Notes under the pieces: model-generated
Told to the model about the DNA's origin: nothing
Seen by the model: only the letters and a program-made list of their open reading frames with translations
Database searches by the model: none
Translations under genes and position numbers: made by a program
NCBI GenBank assembly: GCA_000750105.3
Contig: JPHH03000002.1
Coordinates: 1,116,001-1,180,000 of the forward strand
From: Tolypocladium sp. Sup5 PDA-1
Taxonomy: Eukaryota; Ascomycota; Sordariomycetes; Hypocreales; Ophiocordycipitaceae
DNA length: 64,000 nucleotides
Direction: 5' to 3'
In this document: piece after piece, positions 43,730 through 55,136 of the stretch
Layout of the letters: every line of letters starts with the position of its first letter
Position numbering within the stretch: the first letter of the stretch is position 1

Positions 43730-45027
43730 ATGGATCTCGCCTACGACCACATACAAGAGGAGGCCTTTGCCAAGGATCGGGGCGACGCCGGCGATACCCC
43801 GAAACCCGACCAGCAATCGTCGCTGAACAGCGATATCCAAGACGCGTACAAGGCCATCTCGTCCAGCGCGTGGGGCGTCAAGATAGGCGGCTTCCTTGGG
43901 AATGTCGTAAAACAGGTAGCTATCTCGTGATTATTGCGGCGTGCTGCTGTCTGACTTGCCCAGGGCGAATCGGTTTATACCCAGGCTTCGAAGGAGCTCG
44001 CTGAAGTCGGAGAAGATGCGACCAAGGGTCTCACGGACCTTCGCGAATCGATCATGAGCCGCACGCGGTCCCTGTCGCTCAACACTGCCCAAGGAGATGC
44101 CCCCAAGGACGGAGACGACAGCCAATCCGCGCCGACAAGACCCGACGCTCCGGCGTCCGAAGATGCCGCGCAACAGTCCGAGACAGTCCTCTCCCGGCTT
44201 CGATCCGAGGCTGCCAAGCGTCTCAAGGACCTCCAGAAAGCCGAGGACGCCGCAGACGAAGCTCTCCTGCGGTTCGGCGGCAACGTGCGAGACTTTCTCC
44301 GGGAGGCCATCAGTATCGCCCCTCCCGAAGACTCCGCGGAAGGCGGCACGGTGCTGTTTGAGAGCAAGGATGCACAGGGCAAGCGGGTGATTCACACTTC
44401 AAGGTTCGATGCGCAGTTGCACGTGATACATACGTCGACCGAGAGCTTCGCCAAGGACCCATCCGGGGACGAGTTTGAGAAGTGGGCAAAGGAGTTCGAC
44501 ATTGAGAAGAAGACCGAGGACATTAGCAGCGACCTAGCCAAGTATCCCGACCTGCGAGCCACCATGGAGAAGCTCGTGCCCGACCAGGTGCCGTATGCCG
44601 ACTTCTGGGCGCGGTATTACTTTCTCCGCCACGGCATCGAGACGGCTGAATCCAGACGGCGGGACCTGCTCAAAGGTGAGTTTGTACCCCCCTGGCCCCC
44701 CCATTTGTCTGTATTTACTGACTCTCCCGAGCCGCCTCCGCCGAGAATGACGTCGCTTGGGACGACGATTCCGATGACGAGGCCGACAAGGACAAGGAGA
44801 CGTCCACGCAGAAAGGAACCTCTGTGGCCTCGTCCACCACGCTCCATCCCCACGGCCGAGGCCATTTGACGCCGACAGAAGCGCGGAAATCGAATGACGG
44901 ACAGTCGCAGGCGGATAGCGAAGCCAGCTACGACGTCGTGGGGGCCGCGTCGGGCAAGACGAGCCAAGCTCCGAACAGCCCCAAGGAGTTGAAGAAGGAC
45001 GAAGACAGCGACGATGACTGGGAATGA
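43730..45027 (+). CDS. BSD-domain protein (Dos2-like)
   Basis: A 397-residue protein from three exons (43730-43915, 43964-44675, 44732-45027), with introns of 48 and 56 bp. The N-terminal helix MDLAYDHIQEEAFAKDRG and the segment SSSAWGVKIGGFLGNVVKQG resemble fungal Dos2-type proteins. A long coiled region (RLKDLQKAEDAADEALLRFG) precedes the BSD domain, which contains FDIEKKTEDISSDLAKYPDL and PDQVPYADFWARYYFLRHG with the invariant Phe-Trp pair. The tail is acidic and Ser-rich and ends DEDSDDDWE. Yeast Dos2 is cytoplasmic and its role poorly defined. Next gene TSR2 is convergent, only 180 bases away. Confidence 0.85.
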
Positions 45028-45207
45028 TGCGCTGGTTGGTGGTGGACGTTTATGTGCGGCTTGGCGATCGTATGGGCAGCTCGGCGTTTGGTCTTCTGAA
45101 CCGGCTTCTACAGGTTCACTTAATGGAACATCCTGCATCTATGCTTTGGGTATCAATTCGGGGAGCGTATCTGCCCGCGACGCACTCCATACACCGTATG
45201 CAGCCAT

Positions 45208-45891
45208 CTACCTCTTTTTCTTTGAGACCATTGTGAACCCATCTTCGTCGACCTGTGGCGCCTCCTTTTCCTTGGGCGCAGGCGCCAGAGGCGGCGCTTC
45301 GTCCATGTCGACATCGGCGCCTCCTTCATTCTCGTCGTCGTCTCCCGAGTCCGATTCCCAGTCCGTGTCCTGGTCTGCGTCCTCGGCCTGTTTGAACATC
45401 TGGTCCACCTTTTTGCCCTTGAGGTTCTGGAACCGCTCCCGCAACGCGTCCACCTCGTTGGACTGCCCCACGGCGCATTGGGCCCTGGCGCGGATGATTT
45501 GGCCGGCGACTTCCATGCCCGAATCGTCGTCCACGTTGACGTCGAACTCGTCAATCATGACCTGCAGCAGAACCGTCTCGACTTCCTCCATATCCGGCTC
45601 CTCTGGGGCACTGGTTTTCGGCGCCTGGCTCGGCGCGCTATCGGTGAACTCGGGGAACAGGTCGACGATGGCGCCCGCGAACCAGTCTCGCTTGTCGGCG
45701 GAGTCGGGGCCTCCCCAGCCGCTCTGCACGGAGAGGGTCAAGGCCGGCCACAGATGCAGGGCGTAGGCAACGGCTTGCTCGAAGCTGGATTGGCGCGTGG
45801 CTGCAAAGGGTCAGTACGAGCACTGCTCTCGAAAGACTCGACATGACATACCTGCCGGCGGCAGCTGCGCCGGTTGCGTTGACGAGGCCAT
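45208..45891 (-). CDS. TSR2: Pre-rRNA-processing protein TSR2
   Basis: A 210-residue protein from two exons (45891-45852, 45800-45208); a 51-bp intron GTATGT..TTGCAG gives PPAATRQSSFEQAVAYALHL. The hallmark WGG motif is in SVQSGWGGPDSADKRDWFAG. The following helices (VETVLLQVMIDEFDVNVDDD) and the acidic tail (DWESDSGDDDENEGG) agree with Tsr2, which escorts the 40S ribosomal protein eS26 to pre-ribosomes. The end DEDGFTMVSKKKR is the conserved C-terminus of the family. Confidence 0.94.
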
Positions 45892-46178
45892 CTTGTCTGC
45901 TTCTGTTGGTGGGGTGGAGGGGCAGCGATGCACCTCACAAAAAAATTTGGTGTCGCGGCGCAAGTTCACAACGGCGCTTGCACATCCAGGTGCACGGACC
46001 ATTCACCGGGGTCGGATACAGCGGGGCCGTTGACGCTCCGGAACTAGCGAAATGACATCATGAACGAGACCCCTTTCGGCCAACCTCCAGCTTGTCCGTG
46101 TCTGTCCAGGGAGAACTCAATCCTGCCAATTTGGCCACCAGCTATGCTCGCTGAGTGCGTTGAGAGAACCCCATTGCG

Positions 46179-48898
46179 ATGAATAGGCTCAACACGACGT
46201 CGGTCTCGCTGGCCGTCACGCCAACCGTGGTTTCCACCCTGTTTTCGCATGTAGGCAAAGCCCACGCACATTGGCTACCTGGGCAATGCAATATGCGTAC
46301 TCCATGTCCATCCCTTGTTTCGGAGCTGACAGCACGCCGTGTAGTACCTCAACAGGAAGCCCCTCAAGCAGCGGCCGACAGCACACCTGTCCTACGACGA
46401 AGGGCTGCAACTGATTCGATCGTTCCTGGACTTTGCCTCGCATCACACAGTCGAGGAGCTGCAAGCGTTTACCTCCCAATGGGTGCCGCATCCTCAGTGG
46501 GTAAAGGTCGATGAGGTGACCGTACCAGAGGAGCACCTGACGCGCTCGGCCGAGCTGCTGGCGGGGGAGCTGGGGCGGGACGGCATTCGTCAAGTGGGCG
46601 GCCGACAATGGTGGCAATGGAGGAAACCAAAGTCGTCGCTCCAGGCTGAATGGATTGAGATGCGGTCGGATGCCAACCAGCGAAAGAAGAGCGGCGATCC
46701 TGTGAAGCGTGTCATGATGTACATCCACGGCGGCGCATATTTCTTCGGCAGCGTCGACGAACATCGCTATCAGATGCAGCGGCATGCCCGCAAGCTCAAG
46801 GCGAGGGTCTTTGCCCCGAAATACCGGCTGGCGCCGCAGTTTCCATTCCCATGCGGCCTCCACGACTGTTTGTCTGCATATCTGTACCTCCTGACAACGC
46901 AGGACCCGAGCACCATCATCTTGGCCGGCGATTCGGCGGGAGGCGGCATGGTGGTTGCCCTGCTGTGCGTCCTGCGCGACCAGGGGATTCCGCTCCCTGC
47001 TGGGGCCATCCTCATCAGCCCCTGGGTCGACCTGACGCACTCGTTCCCCAGCGTCGCGGGCGATGCGCCGTTTGACTACATTCCGCAGTCGGGCTTTCAC
47101 CATAAGCCGTCACGGGCGTGGCCGCCTCCAAACAACGACGGGGTATCCACGCTCCGGGGTGAAGCGAAGAGGGCGAATGGCCAATCTAACAAGCCAACCG
47201 ACTCGTCCGAGCTTGAAGAGAAACAGCAGGCTCCTGTCGTTGCCAAATACGAGGCGTCCTCGGGCGGGAAGGCTACGAGTGGCGGAGTTTCCACGGACAC
47301 GGACAAGTTTCTCTCGGTGACGATTGGGGGCGAGCAGGTCACGGTCAAGGATCAGATCCAGGTAGGTTGAGATGCGGTTTGCAGAAGCGCCATACTAACC
47401 GGGACAGATGTACACGACCAACGCGCTGCTCTCGCATCCGCTTGTCAGCCCCGTCATGCAGCCAACGCTCGGTGGGCTGCCGCCGCTGTTGATCATGGTT
47501 GGCGGCGGAGAGATATTGAGGGATGAGCAGATCTACCTGGCGCACAAGTGTGCGAATCCGGCCAAATATGCTCCGCCTGCAGACGTGCTCACCGACCGAG
47601 GCAGAGAGCTGCTCCAAAAGTACAAGCCCACGGACGTCCAACTCCAGGTGTGGGACGACCTCTGCCACGTCGCCCCGACGCTCAGCTTCACGAGGCCTGC
47701 CAAGTACATGTACCGCTCGGTCGCCCAGTTTGGAGCCTGGGCCTTGGCACGAGCTCAGAAGACGGGCATCGAAATCATGGACGATGACGATATTTCAATC
47801 ATCACAAGCTCTGGTTCGGACACCGGGGTCGCAGATGAGGAAGAGAAGCGGGATGAGGAAGAGCAACAGGAGCAGACAACACTCGGCAAGGTAGGGAAAG
47901 CGGGCGACCCTCTGCCGTCGTTCAGGAGGCACATGATCCGACAGAGGGTTACACGCCACGGCGTTACTCTGCCTCTGGCGCAAGAGTCTGAGCTGCCGGG
48001 GTGCTCCATGGAGCCCACTGCCGTCGGCGTCATCAAGGAAGGGCCGGTCAAGAAATGGATGGCCACGAAGAGGCAGTGGGATTCGAGGTACTCGGCAGCA
48101 AAGGCCAAGGTCCACAAGAAGATGGTCAAGGACCTGGAGACCGGGTTGCGGGACTTTGGCCCGGGAGAGCATCCACCGCCCAGTGCGCTGGCTGGACGGA
48201 GACGAATCGAGTCCGACCTGGCCGAGCAGAAGAAGACTAAGAGCATGGGCTTGGCCTTGTGGTCACTCTGGGGCTCCAAGCACGACGAGGCCACGGTCGA
48301 GCGGGAGCAAAAGGCAGACCAGCAGCCGGAAGTCCAGGCCGTCACCGGGGACGAGGGCAGAGGCGCGAGGTCCTACGACGACATCGAAGCGCAACAGCCT
48401 GCTTCGGCAGCCACCGTGACCAACCGGAGCCGCTCTCGTCGCCGAACCGTCGTCGATGAGAACCAGACCGGCACCGGTCCCGTCAACGAAAACACCCCTG
48501 TCGCGAAGCTGTTGGACATGCGCCGCGAAAGGGAGGCCTCCGGGGCCGGCCTGTTGAGCCCCAACTACGTGCCCGAGACGGGGGTCGCGGGGAAGCGCCC
48601 GTTCCTCGAGGGCATCGCCCTGCCTTTTACCCTCAAGAGGGACGCCGAAACGGCGAGCATGGTGACTCTCAACTCGGCGGTAACCCCCGGCACGAGCTCC
48701 CGGCCGATGAGCCCCGCGGGCTCGCGAACGGATGTCTCTGGCAGGCCAGACCCGGACGACGCATCCAGGGCAGAGCAGATGCTGGCTGGAGGAGCAGCGC
48801 GCCCCGGCCTGGAGTCGCTTGTGACTGCCGAGACCGTGCCACAGGTTGAGAAAGAGAAGGAGGATGGAGGCGCAGCGGGCGCAGCGGGCGCTTCGTAG
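46179..48898 (+). CDS. Hormone-sensitive-lipase-type alpha/beta hydrolase with long C-terminal extension
   Basis: An 859-residue protein from three exons (46179-46250, 46345-47361, 47408-48898). The first exon encodes MNRLNTTSVSLAVTPTVVST and LFSH and is joined to YLNRKPLKQRPTAHLSYDEG. The hydrolase domain has the oxyanion motif YIHGGAYFFGS, the nucleophile elbow GDSAGGG, and an HSL-type end with DEQIYLAHK (Asp side) and WDDLCHV (His). A Lys/Ser/Glu-rich insertion of about 80 residues sits between the nucleophile and the acid. After the fold come about 350 mostly disordered residues that contain short conserved-looking pieces (GPVKKWMATKRQWDSRYS, LALWSLWGSKHDE, NTPVAKLLDMRRERE). A steryl or acyl ester hydrolase role is inferred. 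It is divergent from TSR2. Confidence 0.9.
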
Positions 48899-49198
48899 AC
48901 GCTGGCCCACATTGAGGTAACAAATAGCTAGAGATATCCCGTGCATTATAACAGCACACTCGTCGACTTGATTTGTCTGAGATTGAATAACAACTTCTTT
49001 GACCCGACAATGTCGTTTGTGTCGACGTGTCGATGCTGTAGTGGTACATTTCGTCATACATGGTGGTACACTGTTTGGGTATATACAATCGCGATGGAGC
49101 CCAAGCCTCCCGCTGAGTATTCCATCTCCTTGAGCGGGCCCGTAACTCCTGTCCATCGATCGCGTCGGTTCGGCGTGGCATCGCTTCGGTCCGTTCGC
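48899..49198. other. Convergent 3' region, lipase / mL41
   Basis: 300 bases between stop codons, locally AT-rich around 48,920-49,090. It suits two 3' UTRs; no gene is visible. Confidence 0.45.
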
Positions 49199-49568
49199 TC
49201 AGTCCACCCCATTGAATCTCTTCCACTGCTCGACGTAGAAGTAGGGGTCTTGAGGACCCTTCTGCAGGCCCTTGTAGTCACCCGGTTGCGCCTTGACTTG
49301 CCGGCTCACAAACGGCGTGAGCTGTGTTAATGTCAGCTTGCCGTCCATCGCAGAGCGCCTGCATTACCAGCGGTCCTACCTTGAAGTCCTTCAGGTCGGG
49401 CACGGCGTATGTGCGCACTTTGCTCCAGTCGATCAGGTATCCTCCGTACTTGGTGTGGCTACCCATGGACCCCGTCCGGTTTCCCTTGTAGAAGCCCTTG
49501 CCGACATCCTTGGTCGTGAGCTTGAGATGGCGGTACCGGCCGACGGAGAGCGCCTGTGTCGGTCTCAT
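49199..49568 (-). CDS. MRPL27: Mitochondrial large-subunit ribosomal protein mL41 (MRPL27)
   Basis: A 103-residue protein from two exons (49568-49380, 49321-49199). The 58-bp intron GTAGGA..ACAG joins VPDLKDFK to LTPFVSRQVK. The core LTTKDVGKGFYKGNRTGSMG and SHTKYGGYLIDWSKVRTYAV is the mL41/Mrpl27 signature. The basic N-terminus (MRPTQALSVGRYRHLK) suits import into mitochondria. The end DPYFYVEQWKRFNGVD is as in filamentous fungi, shorter than the yeast protein. It shares a promoter region with TRAPPC11. Confidence 0.93.
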
Positions 49569-50067
49569 GGCGGGCTATTGGTACTTGCGCGGCCAGAGAG
49601 CAGGCCGAGGGGTCGTGCGCGCGCAAATCGGAAATGGTCGTGTTGAAAACGTTGGCCGATGATGTCGCTGCGATGCGCGGTCGGCTGTCTAAACGTGGTG
49701 TTGAAATTTCGGGGACCATCGGCGGTCGGCGTTGTTCCGATCCGGGTTAGCCGTCACTCCACGCCATGCTCGGCGATGCACCTCGACGTGACCGCTTGCT
49801 CAAGAAGCTCCGAATTATGAGATTGCACCCGTCGCGCCACCTCGAAATCGCATTGCCACGACGCCATGATGAACAGACGACGTTCAATCTAGATCATCTG
49901 CACGAATAGCATCTCAGGGGCCGGGCATAGGGGGCATGGTGAGTGGGCTGTCCGCGCAAGGAGGGGCAGCCGGCTAATCCTCACAGCTCTGACCATCGCG
50001 ACCTCCGCATGCCACTTCGAATCCGACCGGAAGCGACCCATGTCTCCGAGCGCCGAGCCCTGCCACG
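49569..50067. other. Bidirectional promoter, mL41 / TRAPPC11
   Basis: 499 bases between divergent starts (49568 minus, 50068 plus). No individual promoter motif was assigned. Confidence 0.5.
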
Positions 50068-53000
50068 ATGGACGGATACCCTGCGGGCAGCCTGGATCAT
50101 AATGTTCCGTTACTCGTCGCGTCCGGCTTGAATTCCAAGGTGCCTGAGCTGCAGCTCCAAGGCGAGCTCAAGGACCAAGGGATCCTGCTCAAGTCGGAGC
50201 TGCCGCCGCTGGAGGGCAGAGAGGCGGATGTGCTAGAGGAATATTTCGAGGGGATTGACGCCCAGGGTACGTCATGGGCCGGTGCTTCGCGAGACGAGCC
50301 GTTTCGGTTTCGCATCAAGACAGTTGGAAGAGTATGGCAGCCCAAATGGAGCCTGGTGTGATGTACGCTGACTCCCTTGCAGTCCTTTCTCCTCCCGCCG
50401 CGCCGCGCTCAGCTCCCCGAATCCGCGGAGCCGCCCGAATCGACGCCGACGCTGCATTCCCCGTTCTCGCCGCTCTCTCCTGCTTCGGCGCTATACCCCG
50501 ACGGGCTGATACATTCGCAATGGATAAACAAGCACCAAGAGCTCGTCCCCAGCATCTATGCCTGCTTTCATACGCTCGGCAACGACAATCGACTGAGGGC
50601 GGATATCAATGCGCTAAAGGGAACTCTGGCAAAGTCTGGGTACAAGACACGGGTGGCGGTCATCCTGCTTGGCGATGTCGACGGCGGCTCCGCGCAGCTG
50701 TCCGAGGACGTGCAGGAACGGCTGGAGGGTATCCGGAGAGGCACCGCCCTGGACCCCAAGTCGATCTTCTACATCCCGGTGCAGGGGTCTCCGGCGGAGC
50801 TGAAGCGAGTGGTGGACAGCATCCTGACAGTGCTGTATGGCACCGCTGTCGAGTATTACCGAGATCTAGGCAGGCATGCTAGGAAGAAGCGGTCCCGAGG
50901 CATCGCTCCGCAGCCGACCGTTCCGCCCACGTCTGGCACATCGCGGACTCTGTCCCTTCCGGATTGGAATTTTCGATACGACTTCAAGGCCGCCGTGTTT
51001 GCTGAATTCCGTCAGGAGCTGGACGCAGCGATTCGATCATTCGAGCAGGCATACGAGATCCTCCTCGGCCAAGATGTCCTGGACATCATGCCCAGCTGGA
51101 GCCCTCGCTGGAACGAGGCACGGCTGTTGTCCGACGTCATTTCGATCCGCTGCCTGCGCATCCAGCTCTGGATGGGAAACACGAGCCTGGCCGTGAGGAG
51201 GTGGCAAGCCCATCGCGACCGCATCGGCGACTTCGTCGATCGTCGAGGGCGTGGAACAAACAACTACGGGTGGCAGGCGTGGGAGGCAAGGTGGGCAACG
51301 GTCATGGCCAATCTGATGGAGATGGTCGAGGTGCCCGGCCTGGTGCCTCCGACGACGACGCTGTTCCTGCAGCCCGAAAAGGCCGTCTTGGGCGAGCGTT
51401 TACGGCCCTGGGAGCTGCTCCACCACACGGGATACTGGTATCGAATGGCCGCTCGTCATCTCGCCGCTCGGCGAACATTGACACGCATGATGCCAGAGGA
51501 AGACCGGGGCCCGCCAGACCCGTCGCCGGCGTCGCAGGCCGCGAGCAAGTCGTACACGTACGACACCTACATGTGCCCGGCGCCGTACCAAGAATACCCC
51601 GTGGCCGGCACCGGGGTCAACCACGCACAGCTCATCATCGACTGTCTCATCACTGCCCGGACACAGTTCCAGGCCCGGAAGCAGCTACGGATCGCCGCCG
51701 AGATATCCCTAGAGTGCGCGAGGGAAATGGCATCTGTCGAGTCCTGGGAGGAAGTGACGGCCATGCTACGGCCAATATGGGACGACTCGTCGTTTCGGTC
51801 CGAGGGATGGCTCGACGCCTCTGAAGAACTTTGCTGGCTGATGAGACGAGCCGCCGCGAAGACGGGCCGCGCCGATCTCGTGGTCGCCATTGACTGGGAA
51901 CTGATGAGCAAGAGTAAGTGGACAAGAATCACCAGGTGGCGAGATGCTGACAAGGGCTTGCTCCAGAGTTCCCGAAGCGGCCTCATTGGCATTACGATCT
52001 CAGCAGGTCGTTGGACGGAGTAGTGGCCAACGCCAAGCCTACCGTCAGCGTGTCGGACGACCAAGCCTCGCCCTTTATTTCTGCCAGCTTTGTGTTCCGC
52101 AACAAGGAGATCAAGGCTGGCGAGACGTGCAAAGCGCAACTGATGCTGTCGTCCGACGCGCTGCCAGGCTCTGCCCCGGTGACGTTTTCGTCGGTACGAG
52201 TGCAGTTTGAAGGAAGCCTCAAGCCCATCACAATCGAGCATGACGCATCGGGAGGGGCAGCAGCAACGATCGACGATGGGGTCAACACCTTGATATTGGA
52301 GGAGGAGTTTGCTGACAACTCAGAGGACGATCTGCCAACCAAAATCAAGGGCCGGGCGGACCTGACATTGCAGCCGGGCCAGAGACGAGTGCTCGAGATG
52401 GCGATCCCGCTCCGGGAAGACGGCGATGCAGAAGCGTTATCGGTGATACTGTCATACCGAAGCGACGCGTTCGATCTGGACTACACCATCAAGTTCCGCG
52501 AAACGGACCCAGCAACGGGCTGGTTTGTCGAGGGCTCAAGGAAGCCTCGCCAGGCGCGCGCCGATGCACGAACGCTACACATCCAGCCTCGCCCACCAAA
52601 GATGGAGATTAAGGCGGTGGATCCCCTGGAGCAATACTACACCAACGAGATGGTCGAGCTGCGAGTCGAGCTTCGCAACGACGAGGACGAACCCGCCAGC
52701 GTCAAGCTAGATGTGCACCTGTTCGGGAAGCAGGTGCCGGCTTTCCGAGTCCTGACGGACGGCCAGGAGCACAGTGCCGACCCCGGCGAGGAAGAGTCTC
52801 GGATACAAGGAATTGCCCTTGGCCGCATGAGCAACGGGTCATCCCTCAGCTTGGCGGTGCGCATCGACCCAGGGGACGACCCCATCACTCACGACCTTCA
52901 TCTGCGGGCGACATATCACCTCGAGTCCGACGCCGCGACTCCCATTACGCAGATGCTGCCGGTGCAGCTAAACGTAGTCGCGCCCTTTGAGGCCAACTAC

Positions 53001-53834
53001 GACTTGGTTCCCCGACTGCATCACGATCCGTGGCCGAGCCTGTTTGACCACGAGGGGCTCCAGGACCTCGCGGAGACGGCCGCAGCACCAGCCCGAGGAT
53101 TTGCGCAGCAGTGGTGTCTCATCTGCCACTACGCATCGTTTGCACTCGAGGACCTGGACGTGGCGGAGGTGGACATGAAGGTCCTCTCGTGCGTCGGTGG
53201 CGCGCGCTGCAACGTGGTGAAGCGGCCAGAGGTGCCAAACGAGGGGCTCGTGGCGGCGCCCAGGACGATGCAAGAAGCGCAGTTTGATCTGGTTGCGCAA
53301 AAGCTCAGCCTCGACGACAGACACCCCGTCACGCTCGACCTAGCCTTTGTGATCAAATGGAGGCGGCAAGGCGCTGCCGGCGGCCGGGTCAACACGACGA
53401 CGATGCCCGTCGGCCAGTACCTGGTGCTGGGCACGGAGCCCCGAGTGCTGGCGTCGGTCCTGCACACGGCACCCGAGGCGTCGCCGAGCCTGATGCACTT
53501 GGACCTGACCATAGAGAACCCGTCAAACCACTTCCTCACGTTTGGGCTGACGATGGAGCCGAGCGACAACTTTGCATTCTCGGGCGCGAAGCAGACGACG
53601 ATGCACCTGCTGCCAATGTCACGGAGGACGACGAGGTACCGGCTGCTACCGTTTGTGCGTGGGACGTATATACGGCCTGGGCTGGTGGTGAGAGATAAGT
53701 ACTTTCAAAAGGTCCTGCGCATAATACCCACCGAGGGCATGAAGATTGACAAGGACGGGTTGCTGGTTTGGGTTCCGGGAGAAGCGACGGACGAGGGAGA
53801 CGTAGACGATGGAGATGAGCTTGAAGGGCACTAG
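50068..53834 (+). CDS. TRAPPC11: TRAPP complex subunit 11 (Gryzun/foie-gras family)
   Basis: A 1220-residue protein from three exons (50068-50331, 50383-51913, 51967-53834). The first intron is placed GTATGG..TTGCAG, because that alone keeps FRFRIKTVGR joined in frame to SFLLPPRRAQLP; a nearer GTACGT at 50267 would break the frame. The N-terminal MDGYPAGSLDHNVPLLVASG and YPDGLIHSQWINKHQELVPS are typical of fungal TRAPPC11. The foie-gras domain covers the helical middle (AAIRSFEQAYEILLGQDVLD, LRPWELLHHTGYWYRMAARH). The Gryzun beta-rich region fills the C-terminal half (FRNKEIKAGETCKAQLMLSS). The protein belongs to TRAPP III-type complexes that activate Ypt1/Rab1 in secretion and autophagy. Confidence 0.92.
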
Positions 53835-55136
53835 AGGCGCAACGGTTGCGTGGATAGAAGATATCATGTAACAGCAATGACACCTCAACAAGCCTGGCTG
53901 CGTCGTCGTAAGGCCACGGCCGCCATGCGCGGCGGACGTGGTGCGACATGACCTGGATGGAGACAATGGCATCTAGCATCTGGCCGCGTAAGTCGTCTGG
54001 AATCTGTTTGGAGCTAGACGATGCCCAGGACTCAATGTCCCTTGTTCGCTGATCATATGGCAGAAGACATGGCTCAGCACCGAGCCGCATCTTATCAATC
54101 AGACAACGCCACCATGGACGTGAGACGGGAACCTCGAACTCGATTTCGGCGAGGCCCGTTTTTGTCAAATGGGGCACTTGGGGCACCTCCCGTTGATCCA
54201 CCTGCCGCTACCCGCCCTGTGGGGAAGGAAAGCTTGTCCTCGGTGCTCACGATTGCAACTTGCACCTCGTTGCGCTCCTCTTGGAGGTCGGACTTTGGCG
54301 GATTTAAGACGCCGGAGACAACGCGTCTCGCTGCCGAATCCTCCCTGACGCAGGTCGTTGCTCGCGGTGAACGTTGGTTGGATCCAAGGTGTTGCCGCGT
54401 CCGGGGCCCGCAGCTCGGACATCGGCAAACGCTCGAGTCCGCCGCTTACACTACTGCACTGCGACGCCCGTTGCGCGCACCTGGACGGGCTAGGACCGTG
54501 AATGGGATTGGGGATGACTCACCACTCGTTTCAGTTGTTGGTCGCTGTGCAGCTGGGGTTGAGAGGCGAGGTGCGGGGGTGACTGGACGACATCTTGCGC
54601 CGCCGCATCTGCTGTGGTACTTGGCCACTGTTCCAGACATTGATCGCTCAAGGCACAATGCGTCAACTTGTCCTCACAATGGGCGCCTCACAAGCTATGG
54701 GCAGGTTGTTTCCCCGATCTGGGCGCTCGGCTGTCGCTCGCGCCTCGTGCTCGCTGGCGACCAGATGCCCCCGGCATTTGCTTTTCCCCGACGCGCCTGA
54801 GCTGACATTGTTCCCGTGCGCCATTGGCCTGCTTGCAGGATGCAACAACTAGCCGCGACCCGCCGGGTCCGCTGGTGTGGTGGGCGTGCTTTTATTTGTT
54901 AGGCACGTCCGTCTAGTCCGTACAGGACTACAGGACTTGAGTTGGTTAAATATAAAGACAACCGGATCGTGCCACCCGGGGATGGTCGCATCTCGAAACT
55001 CCCCTTTGCTTCGGACACGGCGATTCGCTCTTCGACGCTCTCTGCCTGTCACGTAGCCAGTTGAACAGGACAGGCACGCCCCAGCTTGAGTCTCGATCAA
55101 CCCGTCGCGCAAAGCGAGCGCGACGCTCACCCCACC
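53835..55136. other. Intergenic region, TRAPPC11 to DHA2 transporter
   Basis: 1.3 kb between two plus-strand genes. Open frames on both strands are without domain-like sequence. The last 250 bases, with AT-rich TTAAATATAAAGACA at about 54,945-54,960, probably hold the transporter core promoter. Confidence 0.45.

Noticed and set aside
50267..50382. GTACGT donor at 50267 for the first TRAPPC11 intron
   Set aside because: It is a better-looking donor, but it gives a frame that does not continue into SFLLPPRRAQ; the GTATGG donor at 50332 does and keeps FRFRIKTVGR.
53536..54201. A 221-codon minus-strand open frame spanning the TRAPPC11 end
   Set aside because: It overlaps the conserved Gryzun C-terminus antisense and has no domain or supported splice structure.
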